Source of the DNA: Scolanthus callimorphus
Lineage: Eukaryota > Cnidaria > Anthozoa > Actiniaria > Edwardsiidae
DNA length: 64,000 bases
NCBI GenBank assembly: GCA_033964015.1
Contig: JAWWUD010000110.1
Span: 248,001-312,000, forward strand
Direction of reading: 5' to 3'
In this document: positions 1 through 10,948 of the stretch, in pieces
Position numbering within the stretch: the stretch's first letter is position 1
Layout: the number at the start of each line of letters is the position of its first letter
The notes under the pieces: generated by a model
What the model was told of the DNA's origin: nothing
The model's input: only the letters and a program-made list of their open reading frames with translations
The model's database searches: none
Program-made: the position numbers and the translations under genes

Positions 1-208
1 CATGGCGCGCCGCCGCGCTTTTGTGATTTTATTCCCATAGGAATGAGTGCAACCCAAGAATAGCTAAGTGTATTGTCACTATAAACAATTGTATTGTGTT
101 CTATTGTAATCGCTCACGGGGACATTCATTTGAGGGCCTTCGCTTATTTTGGACGTTGGAGCATGCCAAACGATGACGGGCTCTGGGTTCGACATTGAAG
201 AGACTCAG

Positions 209-647
209 ACCCCGTCCACACTACTCCGTTTTCAAACGAAAACGGATACTTTTTGCTCCGGATACGGCTATCGTACACACTACAACGCGAAAACGATCAC
301 CGAAAACGGATCAATCCGAAAACGCTCTCCAGAGTGGAGCGATTTGAAAACGGACTGTTTGAAAACGATGTTTTCTAGTGTGGACGGGTGAAAATGATGC
401 TATCTGAAAACGATGACGTCACCACAACAAACCTGACCCATTTCGCGGGCCGACAGATCGAAATGCGCATGCTTTGAGCTTGTTTGAGCATGCCCACTGA
501 ATGCATAAGAGCGTTTTCGTACGGATACGCGTTGTAGTGTGGACGGGCGAAAACGATACGAAAACGATAAGTGTGGACGCAAATCTTTTTGGGAACGCAG
601 CAAAAAGTATTCGTTTTCGTTTGAAAACGGTGTAGTGTGGACAGGGT
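209..647. mobile_element. MITE with about 45-bp terminal inverted repeats
   Basis: The ends are inverted copies of each other (left starts ACCCCGTCCACACTA, right ends TAGTGTGGACAGGGT) and run on into a GTTTTC..GAAAACG palindromic stretch. CTCAG lies directly outside both ends (204-208 and 648-652), a likely 5-bp target duplication, although a 3-bp TCA reading is also possible. The 439-bp body is full of GAAAACG motifs and has no credible gene. It is a non-autonomous DNA transposon of unknown superfamily. Confidence 0.8.
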
Positions 648-672
648 CTCAGATACGTCTGCACGCTCAAGC

Positions 673-878
673 CAAACATTCTATACTGATGACGTCTTTT
701 GACTCGATGGATATTGTTGTCAAAAGAATTACGCTGGCAGTTTAAATGATATTTAATTTTCTTACAACACAAAACAAGTAATAGAGAGAAATTCAAATAA
801 AATGAAAAAAGAAGAGAAAGTTTCTGGCTTCAGAATTCTGAGATTGAAGTAAAAAGACGTCATCAGTATGGAATGTTT
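673..878. repeat. Inverted-repeat element (about 27-bp arms)
   Basis: AAACATTCTATACTGATGAC at the left is mirrored by GTCATCAGTATGGAATGTTT at the right with one or two mismatches. Both arms include GACGTC. About 150 bp lie between the arms and no target duplication is evident. Probably a small MITE. Confidence 0.6.
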
Positions 879-1141
879 CTTTTCGATACAAGGAGAAACC
901 TCGACCAAATTGGAGAAAACTTGGGATTTAGACAAAAGGCAATTGCTCAAAATTTGCATAGACAAAGCTGTCATAATGCAGCTATTTTCAACATGATCAG
1001 CACAATAGCGCTGTTCACGCTGACGTCATCTATTGTTATTGTGCCAACCAGGGCTCAATTGGTTCACAGAACAAAGGGCTCTATTCAATCTACGGTTGGT
1101 ACATTAGCATTACAATGGCAATGGGCTGTTCCCCAAAAAAA

Positions 1142-1233
1142 TATTGTACCCCCCTATCGAGGAAACTGGAAATTCCACAGGGTCACTGTGTTTTGCTAAA
1201 AAAATTTCCACAGGGGTTAGGGGGGGTACAAAA
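1142..1233. repeat. Short inverted repeat with C/G-run ends
   Basis: TTGTACCCCCCTA at the left is mirrored by TAGGGGGGGTACAA at the right, and both continue inward into a similar GGAAATT/AATTTCC stretch. It may be a MITE remnant or one end pair of a larger repeat. Confidence 0.45.
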
Positions 1234-1352
1234 CTCGGAAGTGTGTCCACTTTGGTCCCTCTAGCCTGTTAGTAAGTCTGCTCTTGTGGGCATCCGAGCA
1301 TCTTTCGCAGTTCGCGAGCCCAACTCGAAAAGCCAAGCGCCAAGAGATTTGA

Positions 1353-1509
1353 AAATAATGTTGTTGCAAGACTTCAAGATGTTAAATGTTAGCATATTAT
1401 CACTTACAACTGTTGCTCTACTTAGGCGAAAAATGGAATATTATGAAGAGAAAACCTGCTTGAGTTAGCAGTCGAGAGTTCACTATTGACCAAATATGGT
1501 CATAAATAA
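1353..1509. repeat. Dispersed repeat, second copy at 18119-18290
   Basis: About 155 bp (starting near AATGTTGTTGCAAGACTTCA) recur at 18119-18290 in the same orientation with scattered differences. One copy lies in free sequence and the other inside the CACTG transposon. No coding potential is seen. Confidence 0.6.
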
Positions 1510-1796
1510 ACCACGAATAATCCGAGACTTGGTTCGCCGTTACATGTTTCAACTAAATTGTATGTTTCTGTTATGCTTAATTATGCGTGCAACAATTTAA
1601 GGTCACTCTTTGTGAACTATCATTTACCAGCAAATGAAAACTACCAATCTACAATTACCAATCTACAGTTAAAGGCAGAATTGACAGGCATTTCTGGGTA
1701 GGCAATCAAACCCCACTGTGCTAATCACATCCAAACAAACAAAGCCGTCGTTCAGAATTATAGGAGACTATATCGCGAGGACAACAATAGGCCATG

Positions 1797-1933
1797 TTCG
1801 AATTACGCTCCAATGCCCACAAACAATAACCTCAAGTCGAGGCTTTCTTCTGAAATTACTGTAAATGTATTAGAACTTGGAGAAAGCCTCGATTTGAAGC
1901 TTTTGTCTTGTGAGCATTGGAGCGTAATTCGAA
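1797..1933. repeat. Large imperfect palindrome (about 54-bp arms)
   Basis: The left arm starts TTCGAATTACGCTCCAATG (1797) and the right arm ends CATTGGAGCGTAATTCGAA (1933). The arms stay similar through CTCAAGTCGAGGCTTTCTTC and its mirror, with a loop of about 28 bp. It could extrude as a cruciform and is probably a foldback MITE abutting the LINE fragment that follows. Confidence 0.65.
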
Positions 1934-1934
1934 C

Positions 1935-2130
1935 CTGGGCTATTCGCGGCTTTCGCAGCTGTTGTGCACATCTGTGTCAGCGGGGGACCTTATCAACAGA
2001 AGACCTTGTTACCGTCTGCTGCCTATTAATTCGATCGGTTGTCGAATACGCGAGCGTAGATTTCGCAAACATTCCGCAGGTAGTACTTATCCACTGCCTT
2101 AGACTCTGTCCTGTCAATTATCTGCCATAA
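1935..2130 (+). pseudogene. LINE reverse-transcriptase C-terminal fragment
   Basis: The + frame reads DLVTVCCLLIRSVVEYASVD followed by FANIPQ. This resembles the stretch after the RT domain of CR1/jockey-type non-LTR retrotransposons, where L(V/I)RS.(L/V)EYAS is typical. Only about 65 residues survive and the next conserved segment is out of frame. It is a dead 5'- and 3'-truncated copy; the clade is uncertain. Confidence 0.5.
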
Positions 2131-2235
2131 TCACTTGTACCGTGAAGGACTTTCGAGATATAGCTTGGGCTCACTGTAAGATCACAGGGATCACGCATGT
2201 CAAAAGTTCATAACCGGAATCAAACTTCACTGCAC

Positions 2236-2760
2236 TTATATCTGCAACGCGAGTGGCCAGCGGTATTTACATATAATGCTGGCGTAACTGGTCGTCCCGC
2301 CACTGGCGATATTTACAGTAGTTTGAGAAAGAGAGTTCCAGTTTATAATAGTGCGAGGAATAAAGCTGAACTTGTATATATTTGTGCGCGTGGAAAGAGG
2401 GATAAAGTAGGAACGGTGCATGTCTAGTACTGCGACTTGGTTAAATTAAGCTAGCCTACGGAAGCAGAGTTCTATTGCTTAGTCCTTTGTTAAACATACA
2501 AAGTCTATCGACTTCTCGTCTTCTTGCGCGAGATGACCAGCCTAATTCGCCTAGTAGGCTTGTCATACTGCCTTGCTGGTAGTCTGTGTAATTTCCTGTC
2601 ACGAACCGCGCCGCTCGTCTTTGAACCTTTTCGAGTTCACCCTCTAAGTTGTTTGTATGGGGGTCCCATGCTTGACTCGCATACTCTAGAATTGGCCTAA
2701 CGAGGCCATCCAATCCGCTACACAGGCTTGTTTCTAGAAGGCTTGTCAGCGACGATATTT
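2236..2760 (-). pseudogene. LINE (CR1/jockey-like) C-terminal fragment
   Basis: On the - strand, 2713-2456 encodes LVRPILEYASQAWDPHTNN and then VQRRAARFV, the signature of the region just after the RT domain in CR1/jockey/L2-type LINEs. A second segment (2421-2236), in another frame and separated by a break, reads RSYFIPLSTRTNIYKFSFIP and WNSL, the usual C-terminal end of such proteins. The two blocks are in the right order, so this is one frameshifted 5'-truncated copy. The endonuclease and RT catalytic motifs are absent. Confidence 0.75.
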
Positions 2761-3869
2761 AACCTACAACCGTCTACAACCTGACGGTTGTAGTGAGGCC
2801 ATTAATTCCATGTAAGATATCGCTTCAAATAGTTTGTCACGGTAAAATATGCCCATTATTTATAGTGATATGAAGAACTATAAACTATAATTGCTCTCGA
2901 CCTCCCCGAATTCGAACTAACTCGCACACCACACACCCGCGCCGGTTCCAAAGACATGGTTCAAGCCCTGCTCGGCCCAGTCTCCCATGCGTGTATATCA
3001 TCTCGTCTCAATCCATAAGGCCATGCCTCTAAGCCTTACATATTCTTAAATAGGTGTTTGATAGTATGGTCGTATTAGTTTGCTGATAATTCAACAATCG
3101 CTCCTGAAGCATGCGCGTATCAGATCAGGCTCCTCAAGGATGCCCATGATTTTCTATCAGACTAAAAATAGAAAAGGAAAACGCTTGCAGAGGAAACGAG
3201 AACCGCCTTCTCATTTCAGAAGAGTCGCTCCACGCGACATAGTAAACTCAGAATCCACGGATCATACCCCCTTAGCGCTGGAAATTCCGACATTTTTCTG
3301 CGGCCTGCCGGCTGGAAACTATAGCACCTCCAGCTACGCCACCCATAAAATAAACCTCGCAGGCAATTCTCCTTGGTGTATATTGTATATCAAATTATTT
3401 ACACCAGTGCCTTATATGTGAAAATCCTTAGCGCCTGTCAGGAGTTTTTTGTGATTGGCTGGTTTTTCCCACAATTTTTGGGCGCACCCGTGCTACACAG
3501 GAAGCCCGTTACGAATATTTAGCTGGGTTAAATTAAGTCTAACTGCGGGCCGCCCCTTCGCGAGAACCTTGATCGGGTTGCCACCTTCTTGAATTCCTTG
3601 TTTAGAGTCATGGATCCTCTCGCTCAACTGAACTCCATACCAAGCATAGCTGTTGGTACCACAATGCACCTCTTTTTTTAATTTTATTTTTTGAAATTCC
3701 GAATCTATTTCTTGACCTGGCCCGAATATTCGGAAGACGTACCGCATCCGAACCTATACGAAAGTGTCGAGCGGAAACACTGCAACAACCTCTCGAAAAC
3801 TGCGCGGGCCCCTACCACTCAAAGCCCGCTCCCTAAGTTTTTATCGTGACTCCATTTTGATGCGATAAG
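2761..3869. other. No recognisable gene
   Basis: Reading frames at 3080-3421 (+) and 3493-3747 (-) are open, but I recognise no domain and see no splice or codon evidence for them. No terminal repeats were found here. Confidence 0.4.
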
Positions 3870-6122
3870 TAATATATAGATTAAGCCACTGGCTAAAAGC
3901 GGAGCTACCGGTTGCATATTTTTCCTGTGTTAATGAGATAAAAAAGGTTACCATTGTACATAGCCTGTCAGAGCCATACCACGTGACTAAGCACTTGCAC
4001 CACACTTGCACACGCCACTTAAATAATTTAACCCAAGTTAATTATCTATCGGGCCTGGCCAGGGGTAAATTCCGACAAGCGACACGGCCTTGAACTACGT
4101 TGATAGTCTAGGAGCAGATCTTGAAAAGAGGCCTAGAAAGTGGCACCCATAGCGCAGCACCCATAGCGCAGACTCGGGAAAGTAGCACAGAATGATAGGT
4201 ATATGTATAAGGTTTAATTTAGGCCGGGTGTTACAAATGAGCCCATGGGACAACATTCCGATTTCGGACACTTTTGTTAGAAGATGCTCACATGTTCTTT
4301 GTAAAATTATAAACTAATTTAGAGCCAGTAAAATTCAAAATTTTATCAAGAAACACATTAAACTCTGCATACGTGCAGAAATAAATGCGTTTCAAATGGT
4401 TAGATGCAAACTTATGCCGTAATTTCCGTACGTACTGTAAAAATGAAGGTTAAAGGGATGTCTCTGACGGCGGCCATTTTGAACCTTTTGTTATTCATGA
4501 GTTTCCTTCTTATTCATGAGTTCTGGATTCTGGAAAGTCAAGAATGACATAGACTGTACAGCTTTCCCGGCTTAATGTATATAGTTTTTATGGTCTGGTA
4601 TTTCTTCACCGACTTTGTTTGAATCATTTAACTAGGTAATTTTGAATAAAGAAAAATGTTATTGGTATTTTCTAATAAACCTATAATTTTTTGTTTATGT
4701 CAGCAGAGATCACAGAAAACATACGACAGCAAATGTCCACATAAGTGTTCAATGCATTGGAGGGATATTTTTTGCCAACGCACACATTTAGGCATGCTGT
4801 ACTTGTAGCGCTACAGCCTATATCTATGTCTTCAGGAGAGGAGGCATAACTCATTTGAATAACAAAGAACTAAATATGGCTGCCAACTTCTAATTTCTAT
4901 TTCTGACGTTAGAGTGGGCATTAAGGGCAGATTTACAGCTAGGAAACTAAAGTGTGTGATTTCTTACAATGATACAAAGTTTTTGGATACATTTGATCCT
5001 TGAATGAGGGGTTTAGAGGCGTGTAAGTTCGCAATGTTTTGCAAAGGACATGTGAGCAGCAGGGGAACAAAATGCCAAATATCGGGGTGTTGTCCCACAA
5101 GCCAATCTGTGCGATACGGATCAAATTGAACCTTAGGCATGTACCTATCTTTCTATGTTATTATCCTGGGTCTGCGCGTTGGGTGCTACGACGCGATTTT
5201 TTTCCGGTGGCTGCTCCTAGACTATGAAAACGCGACACGGCCTTTCCGAAACAGTGACGAACGACGAGCCATTCTATCAAAATACTAACCGCGACTCTAG
5301 CAAAAGCCTGCGAAATCGTGACGCGGTCTGTTTTGTAACGTAGACTAGCGACACGGTTACTCCCCCTGGTAGGGCCTCATCTACACCTTTCCTGATTTCC
5401 TGGTTTTATACCATGTGACCACGTCGTTGCACCGCCCTTGTCACTTAGACAACGCCATCCAAGTTTGGTTGTCTAAAAGATTCATCCCTTTCCAAAAATA
5501 TAAACCTTTTCTCGTTTGATGACGCCATTGAGGACGCCATACCTCGTAAACCTGCTTTTGCACCCCATTGACATATAGACAACTTCGTCCATTTGGTTGT
5601 CTGAGGTTCATCCCTTCAAAGACATGAAATTTTGCTCATTTGACGTCATTGATGACGTCATACCACTTGACCTCGCCGTTGCACCCCGCTTGCTACTTAG
5701 ACGACTTCAACCAAGTTCGGTTGTCTGAGGTTCACCCCTTCTCAACAGATATACCTTTTCGTTTTTGATGAAGTTATCGACGTCATACCACGATTGGTTG
5801 CCTGAGGCTCATTACATCCCTTCCCTAGAAATATACGATTTCGTCATCGACGACGTCATACCACATGACCAAGTGCTGCTGCACTCCCTTGCTCCTTAGG
5901 GAACTTCACCCAAGTTCGGTTGTCTGAGGTTCATCCCTTCCCAAGATATAAACCTCTCATTTAGCTCCGCTAGAAAACTGATCATGGGTTGTCTGTGCGA
6001 CGACGGACACGCGGAAGTCCATGACAGAATGGGTCGATGCATATATACACTGTTTTATCCTTTTTGCACCTGCGTGGAGCTATGGGGCTCCGCTACGCGG
6101 GCGCCTTCGGAGCTCCGCTATT
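3870..6122 (+). mobile_element. Helentron-like non-autonomous element (HINE-like), copy 1
   Basis: The 5' end reads AATATATAGATTAAGCC.. with the hairpin AGCCACTGGCT followed by AAAAGCGGAGCT. The 3' end carries a GC-rich hairpin with a CCTTCGG loop and closes with GGAGCTCCGCTATTA, so the subterminal sequences GCGGAGCT and AGCTCCGC are complementary. A tandem array of about 128-bp units lies at 5400-5960. Subterminal inverted repeats, a 3' hairpin and an internal minisatellite are the described features of Helentron-associated elements. The inner stretch 4050-5370 is not shared with the shorter copy at 43861 and has GCGACACGG three times (near 4079, 5230, 5348). No Rep/helicase is encoded. Confidence 0.6.
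5400..5960. repeat. About 128-bp tandem repeats with CRE-like palindromes
   Basis: About five diverged units contain GTCATACCAC.TGACC, a TTGCAC..CCTTG segment, ACTTAGACAACTTCACCCAA and GGTTGTCTGAGGTTCATCCC, and end in TGACGTCAT(T/C)GA.GACGTCAT. They are the same family as 43960-44460 but more degraded. Confidence 0.7.
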
Positions 6123-6477
6123 AGGTCGTCCATCTATCGGAGCGGTTTTCTCTCGCTCGATGTAGCTACTAGTCGTACATTCTCGGGGGAATCTGGCAAT
6201 ACAACTAGCTTTAGGGAGCGGGAGTGTCAATGGTCCAACGAAGGGTTGGGCTCCCTGTGTAAGGAATCAACACTCAACTGCTAACTTGGATAAACTTGGC
6301 GAACAAGGGGAGATATGGCATACATGAATAATATAGCAAACAGAAGCCAAACACAGAGAACCCAACACTTCTGTGACCAGGATCCAGACTATGTCTGCAG
6401 AGACCTTGCTTTCAGGCCCCCCCCCAGTCATCGAAGGGAATTAAATGTTTTTTGTCTTTTTTTTTCTATACGGTACT

Positions 6478-6975
6478 TGACCCCTACGCACCGCGTGCGA
6501 CACCATCCTTTAACGCCAGATGTATATAGTACATGCCCCCACGCACCGCGTGCGACACTATCCCTCCTTACATATGGTACATATCCCTCCGCACCACATG
6601 CGGTATATCCCTCCTCGAACCACGTGCGGTATCCTCCTCGCACCACGTGCGGTATATCTCCACCCTGTCCTTCCCCCTCCCTCTTCGCACCCCGTGCGGT
6701 ATTCTCCTCGCACCACGTGCGGTAAATATCCTCGCACCACGTGCGGTATATTCCTCCCCTTGCATCCCCCTCCCTGCGGTCTAAAAATTTTGTCCCTGAC
6801 ACCAACGTGCCATAAAACTTGCCTCGCACCACGTGCGGTAATTCTCCTCGCACCATGTGCGGTATCCTCCTCGCACCACGTGCGGTATATCTCCACCCTG
6901 TCCTCACCCCTCCCTTTTCGCACCACGTGCGGTATCCTCCTCGCGCCGCGTGCGGTATAACTCCAGCCAGTATAC
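6478..6975. repeat. Minisatellite with GCACCACGTGCGGT core
   Basis: About 13 copies of a core close to GCACCACGTGCGGTAT occur, spaced 22-48 bp apart, with a higher-order repeat in which CTCCACCCTGTCCT precedes some units. The core is nearly self-complementary (GCAC-CAC-GTGC) and contains the E-box CACGTG. Two early units read GCACCGCGTGCGACA. Long frames on both strands here are only translated repeat. Confidence 0.85.
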
Positions 6976-7246
6976 CCCCTCCCTGTGGTCTGTCTTACCC
7001 TATATCCACTAGTACGCCGTAACTAAATTTTTTGAGACCCCAAAATACCAGAATACGTAATACACTTACAAACGTATCCCAGCCCAAATAGAGGAGGCTT
7101 CCCTAGAGCGTGAAAATAAGAGTGGGGGAGACAGCAAAATTAAGAGATGGGGGTTTACAAATATTGTATTATATATAAGAACCAAAAAGCAGGGAGGGAA
7201 ATTATAATACTGCAGACGGCTCCAGGCAGTGAATGTGAATAACAAC

Positions 7247-8594
7247 TAATATATAGATTTAGGCAATGCCTAAAAGCGGAACTCCAATCATACACACCCC
7301 ACGTCTTACTCACAGGGAGCTCACCTTTACAGTTTAAATCAAGAAAATTCATGTTACCATTATATGGCAATGATAGTATTAGCGCGTTCTGACATGCTAA
7401 CAAGTCGCAGTTCACGACCGACAAACGATAATCTCCTTGAAATAAAAATGAAAAATAAGATTTTCAGCGAAATCCACAACAAAGAATACTTGACATAGTA
7501 TTTGTCTCATTGTACCAACTAAATCTAACATGTGACAAAGGAAAATCAAGGCTAGAATATCAGAAATGACCTGTTTATATACATAAGGCAAAGCAGCGCC
7601 AAAAAGTCAAGCTTACTCAAAACTATAATTCGAGTTTAGCCGGAGAAAAAGAAACCTTGAGGGAGCCAACTAAAGCAGCAAAACGTAAAAGTTACATGTA
7701 AAGTCAGAATTTTCTCATCAGGAATGCAATAAACTTGGAAGCTAAAAATATAAATAGCATAAGAAGCAATTTCAAGCTTTGCGCTTACCGATAACTGATA
7801 GTGAAGTCGTTTCTTTCCTCCGAAAGTCTCCGTCGTGTTGAGTTGAATTCATTCTTACTTGGCAAGCTCTAAATATATTATTCGGCTAAAACCATTGCAA
7901 TTTTCTGTTATTGTCAATCCTGTTCAATCTAGTTCTGGCTCCCTGTTCGTAGATCTCATATGAGCATTCGAAGAACACGTCGTTTGCAGCTTTTACGAAA
8001 GAAACTGTTGTTTTTCTTCACAACAACGCCGAAGTCTTGCTTCGCCGTGGGCCGGGTATTCTGCAATTAAGCCTTTGAATCTTTTGCAACTCCCTCATAG
8101 TTTCTCCAAAATGACTAAACAACATTATGAAATATCGGCGAAGGAATCGAATCCGAAGTATTTTGACAATCATTAGAGAATTCTTTTGAGCAAATTTGGC
8201 GTGGTTCGCACCCACGAGTTTGTCTCAGTTTGACTCAACAAAAATTTCGTCTGAATGAACTCGAGTGAGCCGACGCGGGCGCGTGTTTTGTGAGTTTTTT
8301 CGGCGGGAAAATGAAGGAGAGACTTCCGGTCCGTGTCAAGCACCGCGTCAAAGCACCGCGGCGCTGTGCTGGAGGACAAAATGACGCGCGCGCTCAGTGA
8401 TCCAAGACGGACTGTGATTGGCTGTGTACACGGGTCGCCACTAAGGCAAGTGCGCATGCGTAAATAAGAGCCCGCGATGTTTTGGTAAGCCGCTGAACGT
8501 ATCGTTTTGGCTTGGATGGGTTTCTTTCTCATGTGACGTTGAATGATACGTATGGGGCTCCACTCCGTGCCTTCGGCACGGGGAGTTCCGCTAA
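7247..8594 (+). mobile_element. HINE-like element, copy 2
   Basis: The 5' end is TAATATATAGATTTAGG with the hairpin TTAGGCAATGCCTAA, then AAAAGCGGAACTCC. The 3' end is the hairpin CCGTGCCTTCGGCACGG followed by GGAGTTCCGCTAAA. GCGGAACTCC at the left and GGAGTTCCGC at the right are exact complements. They differ from copies 1 and 3 by a matched change at both ends. The 1.35-kb body holds no gene I recognise. Its last 200 bp recur inverted at 55798-56010. Confidence 0.6.
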
Positions 8595-9540
8595 AATACG
8601 AACCAGCGCAGTCCCGTGGGAGCGAAAACACTTGTTAGCGAATACAACAAAACAAAAGGACATTAAATTATAAACGGCCGAGAAATTACGTACCCCTAAC
8701 GACAAGTACCGCGACAATACAGTACCCACGAAGAGGCAGAGTAAACATGAGTAAAACGAGTGAAATAGTAAATAAAGACTAACGAGGCAAGAGGCGCAAA
8801 CCACGACAAACGCTACGGTTACAAGGTGGAACTAATCACTATCCTGCCTGAAAACACGAGACTAAAGAACTTGTGACCCGATAAGTAAACCCCCGAACTA
8901 CAAAACTACAATTACCCGTTCATTTTACCGTAGCCTCTCCGGGTTTGTCATGAAGAGTGTGGCTGCTGGCGGCGGTTGACAAGACGAGCAAAGCGAAAAA
9001 GTCTAAATCGCCTCCACGGCAACTTGTTGCGAACTGTGTTGAGGGGCCTGAGAGAATGCCATTTGCCAAATATGCATCGAAGCATGATGCCTGAGATACG
9101 CACACCTCATTGGTTCGATTTGGTGTGAATACCTCTTTACGCGTGCCGGGCTAATTACGTATCCGGGTGAAAATAGGAACGGCACTATCTGCCGTGCCAA
9201 TGCCGCGCTACTGCCGTGCTAAATTACAACTTTGAATCATTTCAGCGCTCCTAAAATCAAGGCTGAAATCTTCTCCATTGGCCAGACAGATTATATTAAC
9301 CTCATAAAATCACTCGTATCGAAACAACTTGTTTTCCCCGGCTAATTGAAACCCAGTCAATTTAGTGCGACAGAACTAAGTACGACGTTTAAAACAGGCC
9401 TCAGTTGTTCATCCTCGCGTTGTTCACTTAATATTTCACTACAGAACAGAGACCGATTAATGATAGCACGTTTTCGCAGAGGAAAATTTCATAGCATTTC
9501 AAGGCAATACTAACTACAGAAATTTAATGCACAAAAGTTT
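8595..9540. other. No recognisable gene
   Basis: Only short unconvincing frames on both strands. I see no repeats with clear ends in this stretch. Confidence 0.4.
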
Positions 9541-9700
9541 TAACTTTATAGGAAAACCCTATGAACATATGCTATGAGTGAAAACCCTATGATTGTGACA
9601 CCTTTTCATAGGGTGGAATTTCATAGTTTTATGAAAATTTCCTATGAAAAGACCATGAAAAGGCTATGATTTTTTTTTCATAGCTATTTCATGGTGAATA
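9541..9700. repeat. Cluster of CCTATGA/TCATAGG hairpins
   Basis: About ten CTATG or CATAG words occur in 160 bp on alternating strands. They form several small stems, such as CCCTATG with CATAGGG, and GCTATGA with TCATAGC around a T-run. It may be a decayed palindromic element. Confidence 0.5.
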
Positions 9701-10258
9701 AACCTAGTAGTGCGGCTGGATGCCATCCGTCATCCGCCATCGGTATCCGTTACGGACTAATCGCCAAATATTACACATTATTATCCAACTTGTCTCAGAC
9801 GAGTACAAATATCGCGGGAGTAAGACTGGAACGAGTCCAAATATACAGCGATATTTTGTTCTCCTCTAGACCGGTTTCTACGCACGCATTTGATGCTCAA
9901 CGAAGAAACTCGATTAATTTACAACAACGACGATGAGCAAAATAAAAAAATGAAACTGATATGGCAAACAAGTTCCAGATTTCTATACATTTTAAACCGA
10001 ACAATAAAATAACTTCATCAGAAGATGAATCGGAAAAGATAAACAACATTTTACTTCGTGAAAACAACAAAACTTACCACATTTACGCTACGGCTATCTG
10101 CGACTCGCGAAAAGCGATAACCAAAATAGAGCTATCAAGACAGAAGACAAACTAGGAAACTGAACTTTATTTAACTTGAAAAACAGTCAACATGACAGGA
10201 TCATCTTCTTTATAACGACCAAGTTCTTAGTGTCTCACTTGTTCTTTCCCTCGCCCGT
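9701..10258. other. No recognisable gene; target DNA of the BEL element at its right edge
   Basis: Two short open frames (9691-9936 and 9961-10155) have no recognised domain. The last five bases, CCCGT (10254-10258), are the left copy of the BEL target-site duplication. Confidence 0.4.
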
Positions 10259-10390
10259 TGTTGGGGCGGGAAGCCTGTGCCCTAGGGGGTCTGGGACTAG
10301 CAAAAACACGAGGGAAAAATGGCGGACTACATGTACGAACAGAGAACGTTGTGTTGAATAAAAATCAGTAACAAACCATCCGCAGTACCA
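10259..10390 (+). repeat. 5' LTR of the BEL/Pao element
   Basis: 132 bp, TG..CA ends, matching 22718-22849 except for one substitution and two compensating 1-bp indels. It contains AATAAA about 30 bp before its end, the likely polyadenylation signal. No TATA box is obvious. A stretch soon after the LTR (TTGTCCCTCCGAAGCCGG, near 10395) could be a degraded tRNA primer-binding site, but it lacks the usual TGG start. Confidence 0.92.
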
Positions 10391-10473
10391 TAAGTTGTCC
10401 CTCCGAAGCCGGATCTAAGAAGAATAGAGGTAAGACACTGGACTTACAAGTTCCAAAAGCTGACAGTAGCAAA

Positions 10474-10948
10474 ATGGCAGAGTTCGGCGGTGGAAGAAAG
10501 TCAATAAGTGAACGAGCCTATCGAGTGGTGAAACAACCAGAACATCTGAAGGAATTTACAGGAGTCCCACTAATCCGGAGAAAGGATAAACAGGAAAAAG
10601 AGGTAGATGATGAAATCTTAAGGTGCAGGCGAGAAAGTCTGAGAGAAAGCCTTGATAGAAAGATTGATTTAATCCTCAATTTGATGAATGGAAATAAGAG
10701 TAGTCGAGTTATAGAGTGAGCAATCAAGCAATTAAGAGAGCTATGGAATAAAGTTTCAGAAAACCATGAACTGTACAACAGTTCTGATATCGAAGAACAG
10801 AAAACAGATGAAATGTGGATGTTAAGCAAAAGGGACAAAATTGAAGAGCTTGAGATTGAGATTAATGACTACCTAGAACAGAGGGGGGAGGGGTCAGTAA
10901 AATCAGTGACTGTCCTCACAGAATTGCCAACTTCCCCTAAGAAGTCCA
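10474..10948 (+). pseudogene. Gag N-terminal part of the BEL element
   Basis: The frame begins MAEFGGGRKSISERAYRVVK and is rich in charged, probably helical sequence, with EIEINDYLEQ near residue 125. This suits the N-terminal part of a BEL Gag structural protein that would package element RNA. A TGA at 10717-10719 interrupts the frame, which then continues in phase to the LINE junction near 10948. About 160 residues remain. The middle and C-terminal Gag, including the zinc knuckles, is absent after the insertion. The assignment rests mostly on position between LTR and protease. Confidence 0.7.

Noticed and set aside
6428..6960. Long open frames on both strands (up to about 160 codons)
   Set aside because: They are translations of the GCACCACGTGCGGT minisatellite in several frames, with repetitive products such as RTTCGI and TARGAR. 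There is no independent coding evidence.
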